Assembly (NCBI RefSeq): GCF_963877135.1 | Contig: NZ_CAWNSW010000073.1 | Location: 197,865-261,864, forward strand | Origin: Stenomitos frigidus_A | Lineage (GTDB): Bacteria > Cyanobacteriota > Cyanobacteriia > Leptolyngbyales > Leptolyngbyaceae | Direction of reading: 5' to 3' | Length of the DNA: 64,000 nucleotides | Part shown: piece after piece, positions 6,107 through 14,677 of the stretch | Layout of the letters: each line of letters begins with the position of its first letter | How positions within the stretch are numbered: position 1 is the stretch's first letter | The notes under the pieces: generated by a model | Databases searched by the model: none | Told to the model about the DNA's origin: nothing | The model's input: only the letters and a program-made list of their open reading frames with translations | Program-made: the position numbers and the translations under genes

Positions 6107-8845
6107 GTGAAGTTAGTAAATGCTCAGAATCGAATTCAGGAGCTAATGTCTCGTTTTGTAGCGCAAATCGAGATGGAAGCAGCAATGAGCAGAACAGACT
6201 TAAACAAAGCTGCCGAAACAATATTGATACCTTTACTCAACGAGGTGTATGGTTGGAGCTTAGAAAATATCAATTATGCTGAGGACAATAATAACTATCC
6301 TGGTATTGATTTAGCTGACAAGGTAGCGGGAATCTCTGTTCAAGTCACAGCGACTCCTGATCTTACAAAGGTCAAACATACTCTGGAGCAATTTACTAAG
6401 CATAACCAGCACTTAAAATATAATCGGCTGATTATTTATATTCTGAAGAAGAAACAGGATTCTTATTCAGAAACAGCGATTCAAGGAATTATTCAAAACA
6501 AGTTCGGCTTTGATTCTCAAAAAGATATTTGGGATCATCGCAAAATACTTAAAGAAGTTTCTAATTTCCCAATCGATCGGGCGCTTAGAGTTCAAGAAAT
6601 TTTAGAAGCAAATTTTGGTGGAGATCAAAGGCTTCCATCATTACTTGCTGACAGCCTAGAGCAGAGCATTAACTGGCGAGAAACTTGTCGAGAGTTACTG
6701 AACCACTGGAAGGGACTAACAACCAATGTCCTAACCAAGCCGAATGGCGTTCGTTTTCAACTGGATGAGGTCTTTGTACCGTTAGGATTGGTGGAGAGGC
6801 AAAAAAAGCCAAAACACCGCTCTCATGATGGGTTTCCAGCAGAGCAGGGTTCGGAACTCTATGAGGAGAAGGTCACACCCATTAGCCAGAATGACTTTTT
6901 TGAACAAGTATTGCGACAAGGGCAAAGCAAGCATAGCCAGGGAAGCCGTATTGCCATTATTGGTGAACCTGGAGCGGGAAAAACAACACAGCTTCAGAAG
7001 ATAGCGGATTGGATTCTAACAGAAACGGATGGAACTCCCATTTGGATTCCATTGGCAGCAGTGGGTGCAAAAAAACTGAGGGACTATTTACTGAGTGACT
7101 GGCTGCAAACAGCCATTGAGGAGCTAGACGTTTCACAAGCGCATCGAGATGATCTGGGGCAACTGCTGAAAACTGGAAAGGTCTGGTTGTTGCTGGATGG
7201 TGTGGATGAAATGGCAATCTCAGATGCGCTTTACCAGATTGCTACTCAGATGCGTGAAGGATGGTTGGGAAATGTCCGCGTGGTTCTGACCTGTCGCTTA
7301 AATGTGTGGGATGCAGGAAAGAATGCGCTTGATGGTTTCGATGTATACCGCAATCTGGATTTTGAATATCCCAGCGAAGTGCATCAGTTTATTAATCAAT
7401 GGTTTGCAACTGAACCAGCATTGCAGCAAAAACTGAAGGTGGCGTTGGAGCAACCAGGCAAAGAACGGATTCGGGATATGGTGAAGAACCCATTGCGGTT
7501 GACGTTGCTTTGCTATAGCTGGCAATTGCAGGAAGGCGAACTCCCAGAAACGCAAGCTGGACTGTATGAGTGGTTTGTGAATGCGTTTTATGAATGGAAC
7601 AAAGGTAAGGTTCCATTAAAGTTGAGTGTGACGAAGCGCGAGGAATTGAACCGTGCTTTAGGAGAGCTGGCAAAAGCAGCCATTGATCAAGAAAGTTCCC
7701 GCTTTCGTCTACAAGAGAAATTTGTCAAGCGGTTTCTAGATGCTGCCGATGATGAAGATTCTCTGTTTTACCTGGCTCTCCAACTCGGCTGGCTCAATCG
7801 TATCGGTGTTGCAGCAGAAAACCCACTCGAAAATGTCTATGCTTTCTTTCATCCGACGTTTCAGGAATATTTTGCGGCATTGGCGATTAATGATTGGCAC
7901 TACTTTTTAAAGCAAGCTGTTATCTTTGAACCTCAATGGAGACAAGTAATCGTTCTGTGGCTAGGACGAGGTGACATTGATAAAAGTGAAAAACACTCAT
8001 TCTTAGATATACTCGAAGATTTTCAAGAATGTGGTGGATTTTACAGATATGAGGCTGAAAGATTTTCAAAAGAAATTATATCAATGAATGAGTTTGGAAT
8101 TCACAGAAAGCCTAGGGATTATTCAATAACAGTTCAGGCTGGATCGTGTTTAGAGATTAATGTAGCTGATGTCTTTATTAAAGGGGTTTCTCCTGATGAA
8201 ACCCATTTTGAACATACAAAATTTCTGCTTGATCAACTAGAAGAGAGTCAAGGTGACTTAAGTTGGACGGAACTTAATTCTGAGGAGCTTGCTGAGATTA
8301 ACCAACTCTTAGAGAGTTTATCTGAAAGTAAAAATGACTTATTCAATCTGGGCATTCTGAAGAGACTTCTTGAGATAAATTCGGAAAGTGATACAGACTT
8401 GGTTGAAATAAATTTTATGAAACTCTTTGAGCCTGCCAAAGAGGATATATGTAGAATAATTACTTGGGTCTTGACAAAGTTGGTTTGGGAATCACGAAGA
8501 ATTGGATATAGTAATCTTATGAGTGTCTCTAAACTTCTTATTGAAGCTCTTCGGATTGAAAATCAAAAAAAGCAAACTATACAGCATTGGTTGACCCGAA
8601 AGTGGGCAGCAAAGTTTCTAATTAGAGTTTTAGTTGAGAATAATTTTCCAGAAAAGATTCTAATCTTAGTAGTCGAACGTTTAAAGTATTATACAGTCGA
8701 AGGGTTTTATGAGTCTGACTACACTTTATATAAGTGGTGTAGAGAAGTTATTCTTCGCTGCAACAGACTTCCCTATCCAGACTTTTATCAAGCATGGCAC
8801 AGTTCTTCTTCCTCCACTGATGCCGAGTTACCTATAGATAGTTGA
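6107..8845 (+). CDS. SMEK-domain NACHT NTPase (NLR-like, probable phage-defence protein)
   Basis: A 912-residue protein; GTG start with GAGG six bases upstream. Residues about 7-165 match the SMEK domain layout (DLNKAAE...IPLLNEVYG...GIDLADK...VQVTATPDLTKVKHTLEQF), a module that precedes NACHT and other conflict domains. The NACHT domain has Walker A GEPGAGKTT near residue 285, Walker B VWLLLDGVDEM near 360, an arginine-bearing VVLTCRLN strand, KNPLRLTLLCY and HPTFQEYFAAL. The C-terminal 250 residues are helical and end in a YPDFYQAWH motif seen in cyanobacterial NACHT proteins. Bacterial NACHT proteins are known anti-phage proteins that sense infection and trigger an effector. Here the SMEK domain is the likely effector or signalling part (inference). 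The MNT gene follows 13 bp later. Confidence 0.85.
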   Translation: MKLVNAQNRIQELMSRFVAQIEMEAAMSRTDLNKAAETILIPLLNEVYGWSLENINYAEDNNNYPGIDLADKVAGISVQVTATPDLTKVKHTLEQFTKHNQHLKYNRLIIYILKKKQDSYSETAIQGIIQNKFGFDSQKDIWDHRKILKEVSNFPIDRALRVQEILEANFGGDQRLPSLLADSLEQSINWRETCRELLNHWKGLTTNVLTKPNGVRFQLDEVFVPLGLVERQKKPKHRSHDGFPAEQGSELYEEKVTPISQNDFFEQVLRQGQSKHSQGSRIAIIGEPGAGKTTQLQKIADWILTETDGTPIWIPLAAVGAKKLRDYLLSDWLQTAIEELDVSQAHRDDLGQLLKTGKVWLLLDGVDEMAISDALYQIATQMREGWLGNVRVVLTCRLNVWDAGKNALDGFDVYRNLDFEYPSEVHQFINQWFATEPALQQKLKVALEQPGKERIRDMVKNPLRLTLLCYSWQLQEGELPETQAGLYEWFVNAFYEWNKGKVPLKLSVTKREELNRALGELAKAAIDQESSRFRLQEKFVKRFLDAADDEDSLFYLALQLGWLNRIGVAAENPLENVYAFFHPTFQEYFAALAINDWHYFLKQAVIFEPQWRQVIVLWLGRGDIDKSEKHSFLDILEDFQECGGFYRYEAERFSKEIISMNEFGIHRKPRDYSITVQAGSCLEINVADVFIKGVSPDETHFEHTKFLLDQLEESQGDLSWTELNSEELAEINQLLESLSESKNDLFNLGILKRLLEINSESDTDLVEINFMKLFEPAKEDICRIITWVLTKLVWESRRIGYSNLMSVSKLLIEALRIENQKKQTIQHWLTRKWAAKFLIRVLVENNFPEKILILVVERLKYYTVEGFYESDYTLYKWCREVILRCNRLPYPDFYQAWHSSSSSTDAELPIDS

Positions 8846-8858
8846 GAGGTAAAAAGCT

Positions 8859-9170
8859 ATGAAAACTCAAAATATTGATATTCCTAAAGAGACGATCGCT
8901 CACTTCTGTCAACACTGGCACATCACTAAACTTTCACTGTTTGGCTCTGTCCTTCGTGACGACTTTCGCCCCGATAGCGATATTGATGTGTTGGTCGAAT
9001 TTCAACCCGAATATATTCCTGGCTTTCTTAAACTCCATCGGATTCAAGAAGAACTTTCAACCCTCCTGGGAAATCGACCCATTGATCTTGTTACGCCCAA
9101 ATTTCTGAATCATCGGATTCGCGATCGCATCCTATCAGAAGCAGAGGTTCACTATGTCGCAGAGAGATGA
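8859..9170 (+). CDS. mntA: MNT-type minimal nucleotidyltransferase antitoxin
   Basis: A 103-residue protein. The hallmark GSx10DxD motif is complete (GSVLRDDFRPDSDIDVLVEF), with a downstream acidic LVTPK strand. These minimal polymerase-beta-fold enzymes transfer AMP groups to a Tyr of the partner HEPN toxin and silence it. The gene starts 13 bp after the NACHT stop with a GAGAGG-type site, and its 3' end overlaps the original start of the HEPN gene in another frame, the usual arrangement of this type VII toxin-antitoxin pair. Confidence 0.85.
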   Translation: MKTQNIDIPKETIAHFCQHWHITKLSLFGSVLRDDFRPDSDIDVLVEFQPEYIPGFLKLHRIQEELSTLLGNRPIDLVTPKFLNHRIRDRILSEAEVHYVAER

Positions 9171-9188
9171 TCGGGTTTATTTGGACAC

Positions 9189-9503
9189 ATGGTAGATATT
9201 GCTAATAAAGCGATCGGGTTTGTGCAAGGTGTAACTAGGGAAAATTTTGACAACGATGAACTTCTGCGTCTATCCCTGACCCATTTATTGCAGGTGATTG
9301 GTGAAGCAGCCCGAAGAGTCTCCCCAGACTTTCGAGCCGCTTACCCTCAAATAGACTGGAAAGCGATCGTCGGAATGCGAAGCAAAGTTGTTCACGATTA
9401 CTTAAATGTCGATGAAGATATCGTTTGGGACACCGTATTGAATGAACTCCCCTCTTTAGTGAATGAACTTGAGAGAATATTGAATGCCGACAATCTCGGA
9501 TAG
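9189..9503 (+). CDS. hepT: HEPN-domain RNase toxin (HepT-like), N-terminus apparently frameshifted
   Basis: The 104-residue ORF carries the HEPN active site RSKVVHDY (Rx4HxY). Family members normally begin MS-R-DD-VYL immediately before this point. That sequence is present here (ATG 9154, MSQRDDRVYLD, overlapping the end of mntA) but in a different frame, which runs into a TAG. Restoring one base near 9185 would give VYLDHMVDIANKA in a single frame. So either one base has been lost and the toxin starts at ATG 9189 without about 12 residues, or there is a sequencing error. The catalytic part is intact. The partner is the upstream MNT protein. Confidence 0.8.
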   Translation: MVDIANKAIGFVQGVTRENFDNDELLRLSLTHLLQVIGEAARRVSPDFRAAYPQIDWKAIVGMRSKVVHDYLNVDEDIVWDTVLNELPSLVNELERILNADNLG

Positions 9504-9515
9504 AGGAGAAACCGT

Positions 9516-9728
9516 ATGGCAGAAGTAAAAGTTTACTACGATCAAATTGGCAACACCTTAACCGTCTGGTTTGGCAATCCTCAAGATGAATACACCTGTG
9601 AAGAAACGGGGGATGAAGTGGTCTTGATAAAAGATAGCAACGGACAAGTCATCGGCTTTGAAAAACTCAACTACACCCTTCCAGCCACCACAAACCTCAA
9701 GATCTCCTTTGAAACAGCATCAGCATAA
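9516..9728 (+). CDS. DUF2283 family small protein
   Basis: A 70-residue protein beginning MAEVKVYYDQIGNTLTVWF, with EETGDEVVLIKDSNGQVIGFE in the middle. This is the standard layout of DUF2283, small beta-rich proteins often found next to toxin-antitoxin genes in cyanobacteria. It follows the HEPN gene by 12 bp with a GAGGAG site in front of the ATG, so it is probably in the same transcript. Biochemical role unknown; an antitoxin-like role is suggested only by neighbourhood. Confidence 0.75.
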   Translation: MAEVKVYYDQIGNTLTVWFGNPQDEYTCEETGDEVVLIKDSNGQVIGFEKLNYTLPATTNLKISFETASA

Positions 9729-9747
9729 CCCTTTCACTTTCACTATC

Positions 9748-10026
9748 ATGACAAGCGCCAAAGAACAGCCCATTCAAGAACTAGACCAGACACCTGATTT
9801 CGTTGTGCAGGAAGTTTTAGACCTTCTGCTGTTCATCAAAGTTCGGTTAAAGCGCGAAATCAAGGAAGAGCAGCCTGACAGTTCGCAGCAAGCCCCCAGT
9901 CTTCCACCCTTTCTCCAGTTTGTTGAAGAGATTAGTGCCCAAGTTCCTAGAGAGGAATGGGCAAAGCTACCCAGCGACCTTTCCAAAAACATCGATCACT
10001 ACTTGTATGGCTCACCGAAGAACTAA
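9748..10026 (+). CDS. Antitoxin-like protein (orphan, VapB/DUF2281-type)
   Basis: A 92-residue protein from ATG 9748. Residues 10-35 (LDQTPDFVVQEVLDLLLFIKVRL) resemble the dimerising segment of DUF2281/VapB-type antitoxins. The end (EEWAKLPSDLSKNIDHYLYGSPK) resembles cyanobacterial antitoxins that are normally followed by a PIN-domain toxin gene. No toxin follows immediately here: the next gene is another antitoxin of a different family. This one may therefore be an orphan whose toxin has been lost. The family assignment is tentative. Confidence 0.55.
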   Translation: MTSAKEQPIQELDQTPDFVVQEVLDLLLFIKVRLKREIKEEQPDSSQQAPSLPPFLQFVEEISAQVPREEWAKLPSDLSKNIDHYLYGSPKN

Positions 10027-10080
10027 GGATGAAACCTGTAGACTAGGACAAGCCTTAGCAGTGCGCTCGGAGCAAGCCCG

Positions 10081-10326
10081 ATGAATCTCACCATTCCCGA
10101 CGATATCCTGACAGCCAGCGAAATGTCGGAAGCAGACTTGAAGCTGGAAGTTGCCGTTCTCCTTTACAAGCGCGAGAAAATCAGCGCTGGCAAAGCCTGT
10201 GAGTGGTTGGGGCTTAATCTAGTCGAGTTTCGCCGAGAGTTGGGCAACCGAGGACTGACGATTAACTACGATGTTGACGACTTTCAGGCAGATGTCGAAA
10301 CCCTGCGCTCCCTTGGCAGGCTATGA
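10081..10326 (+). CDS. UPF0175 family antitoxin
   Basis: An 81-residue protein. The helical core EVAVLLYKREKISAGKACEW followed by LGLNLVEFRRELGNRGLTINY matches UPF0175 (PF03683), small proteins with a helix-turn-helix-like fold. The ATG is the last codon before the stop overlap with the next gene: its TGA shares bases with the ATG of the PIN gene (ATGA overlap at 10323-10326), so the two are translationally coupled. This gene order (UPF0175 then DUF3368) is a common toxin-antitoxin layout in cyanobacteria, with this gene as the antitoxin. Confidence 0.8.
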   Translation: MNLTIPDDILTASEMSEADLKLEVAVLLYKREKISAGKACEWLGLNLVEFRRELGNRGLTINYDVDDFQADVETLRSLGRL

Positions 10327-10811
10327 GTGTCGTCAGCAACACCTCACCCATCACCAATCTGGCAGGCATCGGGCAACTTGACCTGCTTCACCAATTCTAC
10401 GACACTATTACCATTCCTCAAGCCGTTTACAACGAAATGGCAACCATCGGCAGAGCTGTACCAGGCGCACTTGAAGTACAAACGCTCCCCTGGATCACAG
10501 TTCAACCCGTAAAAGACCAAAACCAGGTCGAAGCACTCCGAGCCGTTTTAGATCCGGGTAAAGCCGAAGCCATTGTGCTGGCTCTGGAACTCAACGCATC
10601 ACTCTTGATTATCGACGAAAGACCCGGTAGAAGCATTGCCCGACAAAACAGCATCCTCATCATCGGCGTATTAGGCGTGTTATTGGAGGCAAAACAACAA
10701 GGGTTAATCGCCAGTGTCCAACCTCTAGTCGATCGACTGATCAACGAATTAGAGTTTCGGGTCAGCAAGCGGCTATATGAGACAGTTTTACAGACTACTG
10801 GTGAGGCTTAA
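10323..10811 (+). CDS. DUF3368 PIN-domain toxin (VapC-like RNase)
   Basis: A 162-residue protein with the PIN layout of DUF3368: first acidic strand replaced by VVSNTSPITNLAGIGQLDLL, then IPQAVYNEM, GKAEAIVLAL (acidic Glu) and LLIIDERPGRSIAR (Asp). The Asp/Glu set would bind Mg2+ for RNA cleavage. It overlaps the UPF0175 antitoxin gene by four bases. It is the last gene of the island before the second heptapeptide-repeat block. The toxin's RNA target cannot be read from the sequence. Confidence 0.8.
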   Translation: MSVVSNTSPITNLAGIGQLDLLHQFYDTITIPQAVYNEMATIGRAVPGALEVQTLPWITVQPVKDQNQVEALRAVLDPGKAEAIVLALELNASLLIIDERPGRSIARQNSILIIGVLGVLLEAKQQGLIASVQPLVDRLINELEFRVSKRLYETVLQTTGEA

Positions 10812-10889
10812 GAGCGCGATTCTTGCAGGAAGCCATGCGATCGCGAAGCGCTGACTTGTCAGTTCGCCCTCTATCCCTCACCATTCAAC

Positions 10890-11150
10890 CTCCAACCTCG
10901 AAACTTCACCCTCAAAAGCCAAACCTTCGCCCCTGGAACAGAAAATTCCTCGATCAGAACACGCGGCTTTGACCTCCGAACTCGAAACGCCAGCCTCTAA
11001 GCTTGAACCGCCAACCTCCGAACACGGAATGTCAGCCTCTAAGCTCGGAACGCCAACCTTAGAACACGGAACGTCGAGCTTGGAGCACGGAACGTCGAGT
11101 TTGGAGCACGGAACGCCGAGCTTGGAGCACGGGACGCCGACCACAGAGCT
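10890..11150 (+). repeat. Degenerate 21-nt (heptapeptide) repeat block B
   Basis: Units of 21 nt, most regular from 11060 to 11150 (GGAACGTCGAGCTTGGAGCA-like). On the plus strand they encode TSELETP, ASKLEPP, TLEHGTS, SLEHGTS, SLEHGTP and so on. An 81-codon frame with TTG start (10969) runs through it, but it has no good ribosome site and I treat it as repeat DNA. It is the inverted counterpart of the block at 5806-5990. Confidence 0.7.
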
Positions 11151-11286
11151 GCAAGCGGGGTCAGAGGCTTCAAAGGCGATACATTCACGACAGCGTAGGA
11201 GTCCAGGCAAGTAGTAAGTTGAAATTGCAGCTTATAATGCCAAGCGGTACTAGCACTACTGATGTACAACATTATTTTGTGGAAGT

Positions 11287-11937
11287 ATGGGCACTCGTTC
11301 TCCTGTTGCTGTCACCCCCAGCCTCATTTCACCTGAATACTCAACAGTCGTAAACCCAAACGTGCCCTTGCTGAAATTGGGCGTGATGGCATCAGGAAGC
11401 GGCAGTAATTTTGAGGCGATCGCGCAAGCCATTGCCGATCAGAAACTCAAGGCTCAGGTACAAGTCCTGCTTTATAACAATCCTGGTGCCAAGGCTGCTG
11501 CCAGAGCAGAACAGTGGGGCATTCCTTCCGTGCTACTCAATCATCGTGAGTTTGCCAACCGGGAAGCGTTGGATGCAGCGATCGTCGAAACGCTGCAACA
11601 GCATGACGTCGAGTGGGTCATCATGGCTGGCTGGATGCGGATTGTCACGCCTGTTTTGATTAATGCGTTTCCCAGACGCATTCTGAACATCCATCCCAGT
11701 TTACTGCCCAGCTTTAAGGGCAACCGAGCAGTCGAGCAAGCGCTCGCAGCAGGCGTTAAAATCACTGGCTGCACGGTTCATCGCGTCGTGACAGAGGTCG
11801 ATAGCGGCGACATTATTGTCCAAGCTGCGGTGCCTGTATTGCCCGACGACACGCTTGAAACACTCCACGATCGCATCCACATTCAGGAACATCGCATCTT
11901 TCCTCAGGCGATCGCGCTGGCGGCTCAGGGTCAATAG
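11287..11937 (+). CDS. purN: Phosphoribosylglycinamide formyltransferase
   Basis: A 216-residue protein. PurN transfers a formyl group from 10-formyl-THF to GAR, step 3 of purine synthesis. Visible landmarks: phosphate-binding LGVMASGSGSNFEAI near residue 35, MAGWMRIVTP, catalytic NIHPSLLPSFKG (His and downstream Asp in TEVDSGDIIVQ). The length after the first 30 residues fits the family. The extra N-terminal stretch is typical of cyanobacterial PurN, or the true start may be the internal ATG before ASGSGSNF. No other purine gene is adjacent. Confidence 0.93.
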   Translation: MGTRSPVAVTPSLISPEYSTVVNPNVPLLKLGVMASGSGSNFEAIAQAIADQKLKAQVQVLLYNNPGAKAAARAEQWGIPSVLLNHREFANREALDAAIVETLQQHDVEWVIMAGWMRIVTPVLINAFPRRILNIHPSLLPSFKGNRAVEQALAAGVKITGCTVHRVVTEVDSGDIIVQAAVPVLPDDTLETLHDRIHIQEHRIFPQAIALAAQGQ

Positions 11938-12000
11938 CCATCAAAGGCCTGATGGCGCGATCAGCGTTGCGCTGGACACCGACCACCGACCACCGACCAC

Positions 12001-12480
12001 TCATTTTTGAGCGACCTGCCGCCATTCTTCGACAACAAAGGGTGGTACTGGCAGGTCGATCGCGGTTTTCTGCAATGGCAATGTCAGCCGTAGCGGGGTC
12101 GTTGCGGTCAGCTGACGCATCACCTCAAGCAAGTCATACTCAGCCACATTAGGAACATCGGTGACTGTGTCTGTCTCTGCTGCCAGCCAGACACGCTCCG
12201 TTCCCGTTGTAATTTTCAGTGGATGCGGATGCTCTAACGCTGCCCCGCCTGGAAACCCAACCAACCGGAGATGGATGCTCTCCGTCTGTCCCCCTTGCAC
12301 CCGCTTGTAGAAAACCACCTGCCACGCCTGATCGGTACGATCGCGCAAGGTCTGCAGCGATCGATACATCACGCGATCGCCCCCTTCAGGATAGGTATGC
12401 ACCGACGCGAGCCCGTCCGGCACACCCAATGTCATGACGAGCGCAAGAGCCACACCAAGGAACCATCCAAGCCGATACAT
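12001..12480 (-). CDS. DUF3122 family secreted protein
   Basis: A 159-residue protein with a clear signal peptide (MYRLGWFLGVALALVMTLG, cleavage probable after about residue 25). The mature part (VHTYPEGGDRVMYRSLQTL, then SIHLRLVGFPGG, PLRLTLPLQKTAIDLPVPP) matches DUF3122, a cyanobacterial family of exported proteins of unknown role. It is convergent with purN, with about 60 bp between the stops containing a CACCGACCAC repeat run. Function not known. Confidence 0.75.
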   Translation of the reverse strand: MYRLGWFLGVALALVMTLGVPDGLASVHTYPEGGDRVMYRSLQTLRDRTDQAWQVVFYKRVQGGQTESIHLRLVGFPGGAALEHPHPLKITTGTERVWLAAETDTVTDVPNVAEYDLLEVMRQLTATTPLRLTLPLQKTAIDLPVPPFVVEEWRQVAQK

Positions 12481-12629
12481 CTGGTCATGCTCCTGACTGC
12501 CACTACTGAGTTAGTGTAGGCCGAAAAGGTAGGGCCGCCCCTACAAAATACGCCCCTTAAGGCAGTCGCGCTACAGAACGAAGGTGTTCAGATCTATACT
12601 TCCAGTCAGTCACTCTACTTGCATCGCTT

Positions 12630-13313
12630 GTGAAGCCCCTTTCAACGTCACGCCGAAAATTTTATGTGCGAACCCACCTGATTGGGTCTGTTTTAGTGGC
12701 TATGGCTGTGGCTGCGCTTCTGCCTGCCTGGCTGCATCTACCCTCTCGTGTGCTTTGCATCTGGGACTCAGGCATGCTTTTCTTCCTGCTGATGAGCTGG
12801 TGGGTCATGCTGCGCGCAACGCCAGAAACCATGCGGCTGAATGCCCAACGGCAAGATGAAGGGCGTTTGGTCATTTTGAGTTTAGTCACAACGGCGGCCT
12901 GTGCCAGCATTTTTGCGATCGGCTTTATGCTTAAAGATGCCAAAAGCGGATCAGGGTCGATCCTGATCCTGCATGTCATCCTTGCGGCCTTCACGATTTT
13001 GGGTTCCTGGCTGCTGGTGCATACGATTTTTGCGTTGCATTATGCGCACGGCTATTACCAGGACGGTAGCCAGTCACTAGAGGAGGCTAAGGCAGAAGGA
13101 CTGGATTTTCCGGGTGATATCGAGCCCGATTATTGGGACTTTCTGTATTTCTCGTTTGTGATCGGCATGACGAGCCAGGTTTCGGATGTGCAAATCGAAT
13201 CGCGATCGATGCGGCGGTTGGCGTTGCTTCACGGTGTCCTGTCGTTCTTTTTTAACACCGCGATCGTGGCGATGAGCATCAATCTTATTGCAGGCTTAAT
13301 TCAAGGCGGATGA
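12630..13313 (+). CDS. DUF1345 family membrane protein
   Basis: A 227-residue protein (GTG start) with five likely membrane helices: about 15-33, 43-60, 80-100, 112-135 and 197-220. The sequence YYFALHYAHGYY-like segment (IFALHYAHGYYQDG), the following GLDFPGDIEPDYWDFLYFSF and GMTSQVSDVQI are diagnostic of DUF1345, integral inner-membrane proteins of unknown function. It ends 80 bp before the Deg protease gene on the same strand. Confidence 0.85.
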   Translation: MKPLSTSRRKFYVRTHLIGSVLVAMAVAALLPAWLHLPSRVLCIWDSGMLFFLLMSWWVMLRATPETMRLNAQRQDEGRLVILSLVTTAACASIFAIGFMLKDAKSGSGSILILHVILAAFTILGSWLLVHTIFALHYAHGYYQDGSQSLEEAKAEGLDFPGDIEPDYWDFLYFSFVIGMTSQVSDVQIESRSMRRLALLHGVLSFFFNTAIVAMSINLIAGLIQGG

Positions 13314-13395
13314 TTCTGGTGTTCAGGTGGGCGATCGTTGCCACTATGGAGAAATTGAAGCCGTAAGAAGAAGTCGAAGCGGTAAGATCGGTTGT

Positions 13396-14589
13396 ATGAA
13401 AATATTTCTGCGACCAGGCGATCGCCTTCACCCATCCTCTTTTTACCTTTTACTGCTGCTGGTGAGCAGTACCGCTGGCTGTGGGGTTATTCGTCCTGAA
13501 TTGGGCAGCGCACCAACGCCAACAGAATCCTTACCGCCCCTGCAAAGCAGCCCTGCCACGGCACCTTTGGCACCACCGAAATTGACGAGCCTGGACTATG
13601 TGGCTCAGATTGTGCAGAAGGTTGGGCCGGCCGTAGTGCGGATTGATTCGACTCGCACAGTGGGGCAATCCTTTGGCGACCCTGGCTTTGAGCGGTTTTT
13701 TGGTGGTCAGGAACCCCAAACGCAGCGAGTGCAGCGCGGCACAGGTTCTGGCTTTATCACCACTGCTGATGGACGCGTGTTGACGAATGCTCACGTGGTG
13801 CAGGGCGCTGATAGCGTGACGGTAGTACTGAAGGATGGACGACGGTTTAAGGGAACAGTGGTGGGAGCAGACTCGACCACGGATGTAGCGGTAGTGAAAA
13901 TCAATGCCCAAAACCTACCCGTCGTGAAATTGGGCAATTCAGACAATCTGTTGCCGGGGCAAGCCGCGATCGCGATCGGCAATCCTCTTGGACTGAGCTT
14001 TACGGTGACGCAAGGCATTATTAGCGCGACGGGGCGATCGGCGGCTGATGTGGGCGTACCCGCCGAGCGAGTCGATTTTATCCAGACCGACGCTGCCATT
14101 AATCCGGGTAATTCGGGCGGGCCGTTGATTAACGCCGAAGGAGAAGTGATTGGCATCAACTCTGCCATCATTCAAGGAGCCGCTGGGCTGGGGTTTGCGA
14201 TCCCGATCGCCACGGCGTCACGCGTTGCCGATCAGATCGTCGCGACTGGTAAAGCGGAGCATCCCTATCTGGGCGTCAAGATGGCAGAACTGACCCCTGA
14301 GCTCCGTAACGAAATTAATCAGAGCAACGCTGGCTTCAAAATTAACCAGGAGCAGGGTGTGTTGATTATTGCCGTCCAGTCTAATTCTCCAGCCGCACGG
14401 GGAGGTGTACGACCGGGTGACATTGTAGCCAGCATCAACGGCACGGCGATTCAAACGGCTCAACAGGTGCAGCAGCAGGTAGAAGCAACGTCGATCGGTA
14501 GCCCACTGCAGATGATTGTCAACCGCAATGGTCAGAAGCAAACTCTCACTGTGAAGCCAGAGCCCTTGCCTGTGAGAGAACCGGGCTAA
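13396..14589 (+). CDS. Deg/HtrA-type serine protease with one PDZ domain, probable lipoprotein
   Basis: A 397-residue protein from ATG 13396; a GTG at 13327 would add 23 charged residues before the signal. The N-terminus has a hydrophobic stretch ending in STAGC, a lipobox with Cys29. The trypsin-like domain shows the catalytic triad: His in TNAHVV, Asp in STTDVAVV, Ser in GNSGGP. One PDZ domain follows (GVLIIAVQSNSPAARGGVRPGDI). This is the HhoA/HhoB/HtrA family, ATP-independent periplasmic proteases for quality control of damaged proteins. Which cyanobacterial paralogue it is cannot be decided here. Confidence 0.92.
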   Translation: MKIFLRPGDRLHPSSFYLLLLLVSSTAGCGVIRPELGSAPTPTESLPPLQSSPATAPLAPPKLTSLDYVAQIVQKVGPAVVRIDSTRTVGQSFGDPGFERFFGGQEPQTQRVQRGTGSGFITTADGRVLTNAHVVQGADSVTVVLKDGRRFKGTVVGADSTTDVAVVKINAQNLPVVKLGNSDNLLPGQAAIAIGNPLGLSFTVTQGIISATGRSAADVGVPAERVDFIQTDAAINPGNSGGPLINAEGEVIGINSAIIQGAAGLGFAIPIATASRVADQIVATGKAEHPYLGVKMAELTPELRNEINQSNAGFKINQEQGVLIIAVQSNSPAARGGVRPGDIVASINGTAIQTAQQVQQQVEATSIGSPLQMIVNRNGQKQTLTVKPEPLPVREPG

Positions 14590-14677
14590 GATCACGATCG
14601 CGGTGCCATGTGCGATCGCGCATGTGCTAGAGTTTGTCTCTTTTCACTGTCCTCTAATGCTTTGAAGCTTAACCACT

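Noticed and set aside
10969..11214. 81-codon frame with LEHGTPS-type repeats
   Set aside because: It lies wholly in degenerate repeat DNA, starts with TTG without a ribosome site, and the matching block at 5.8-6.0 kb is also noncoding in context.
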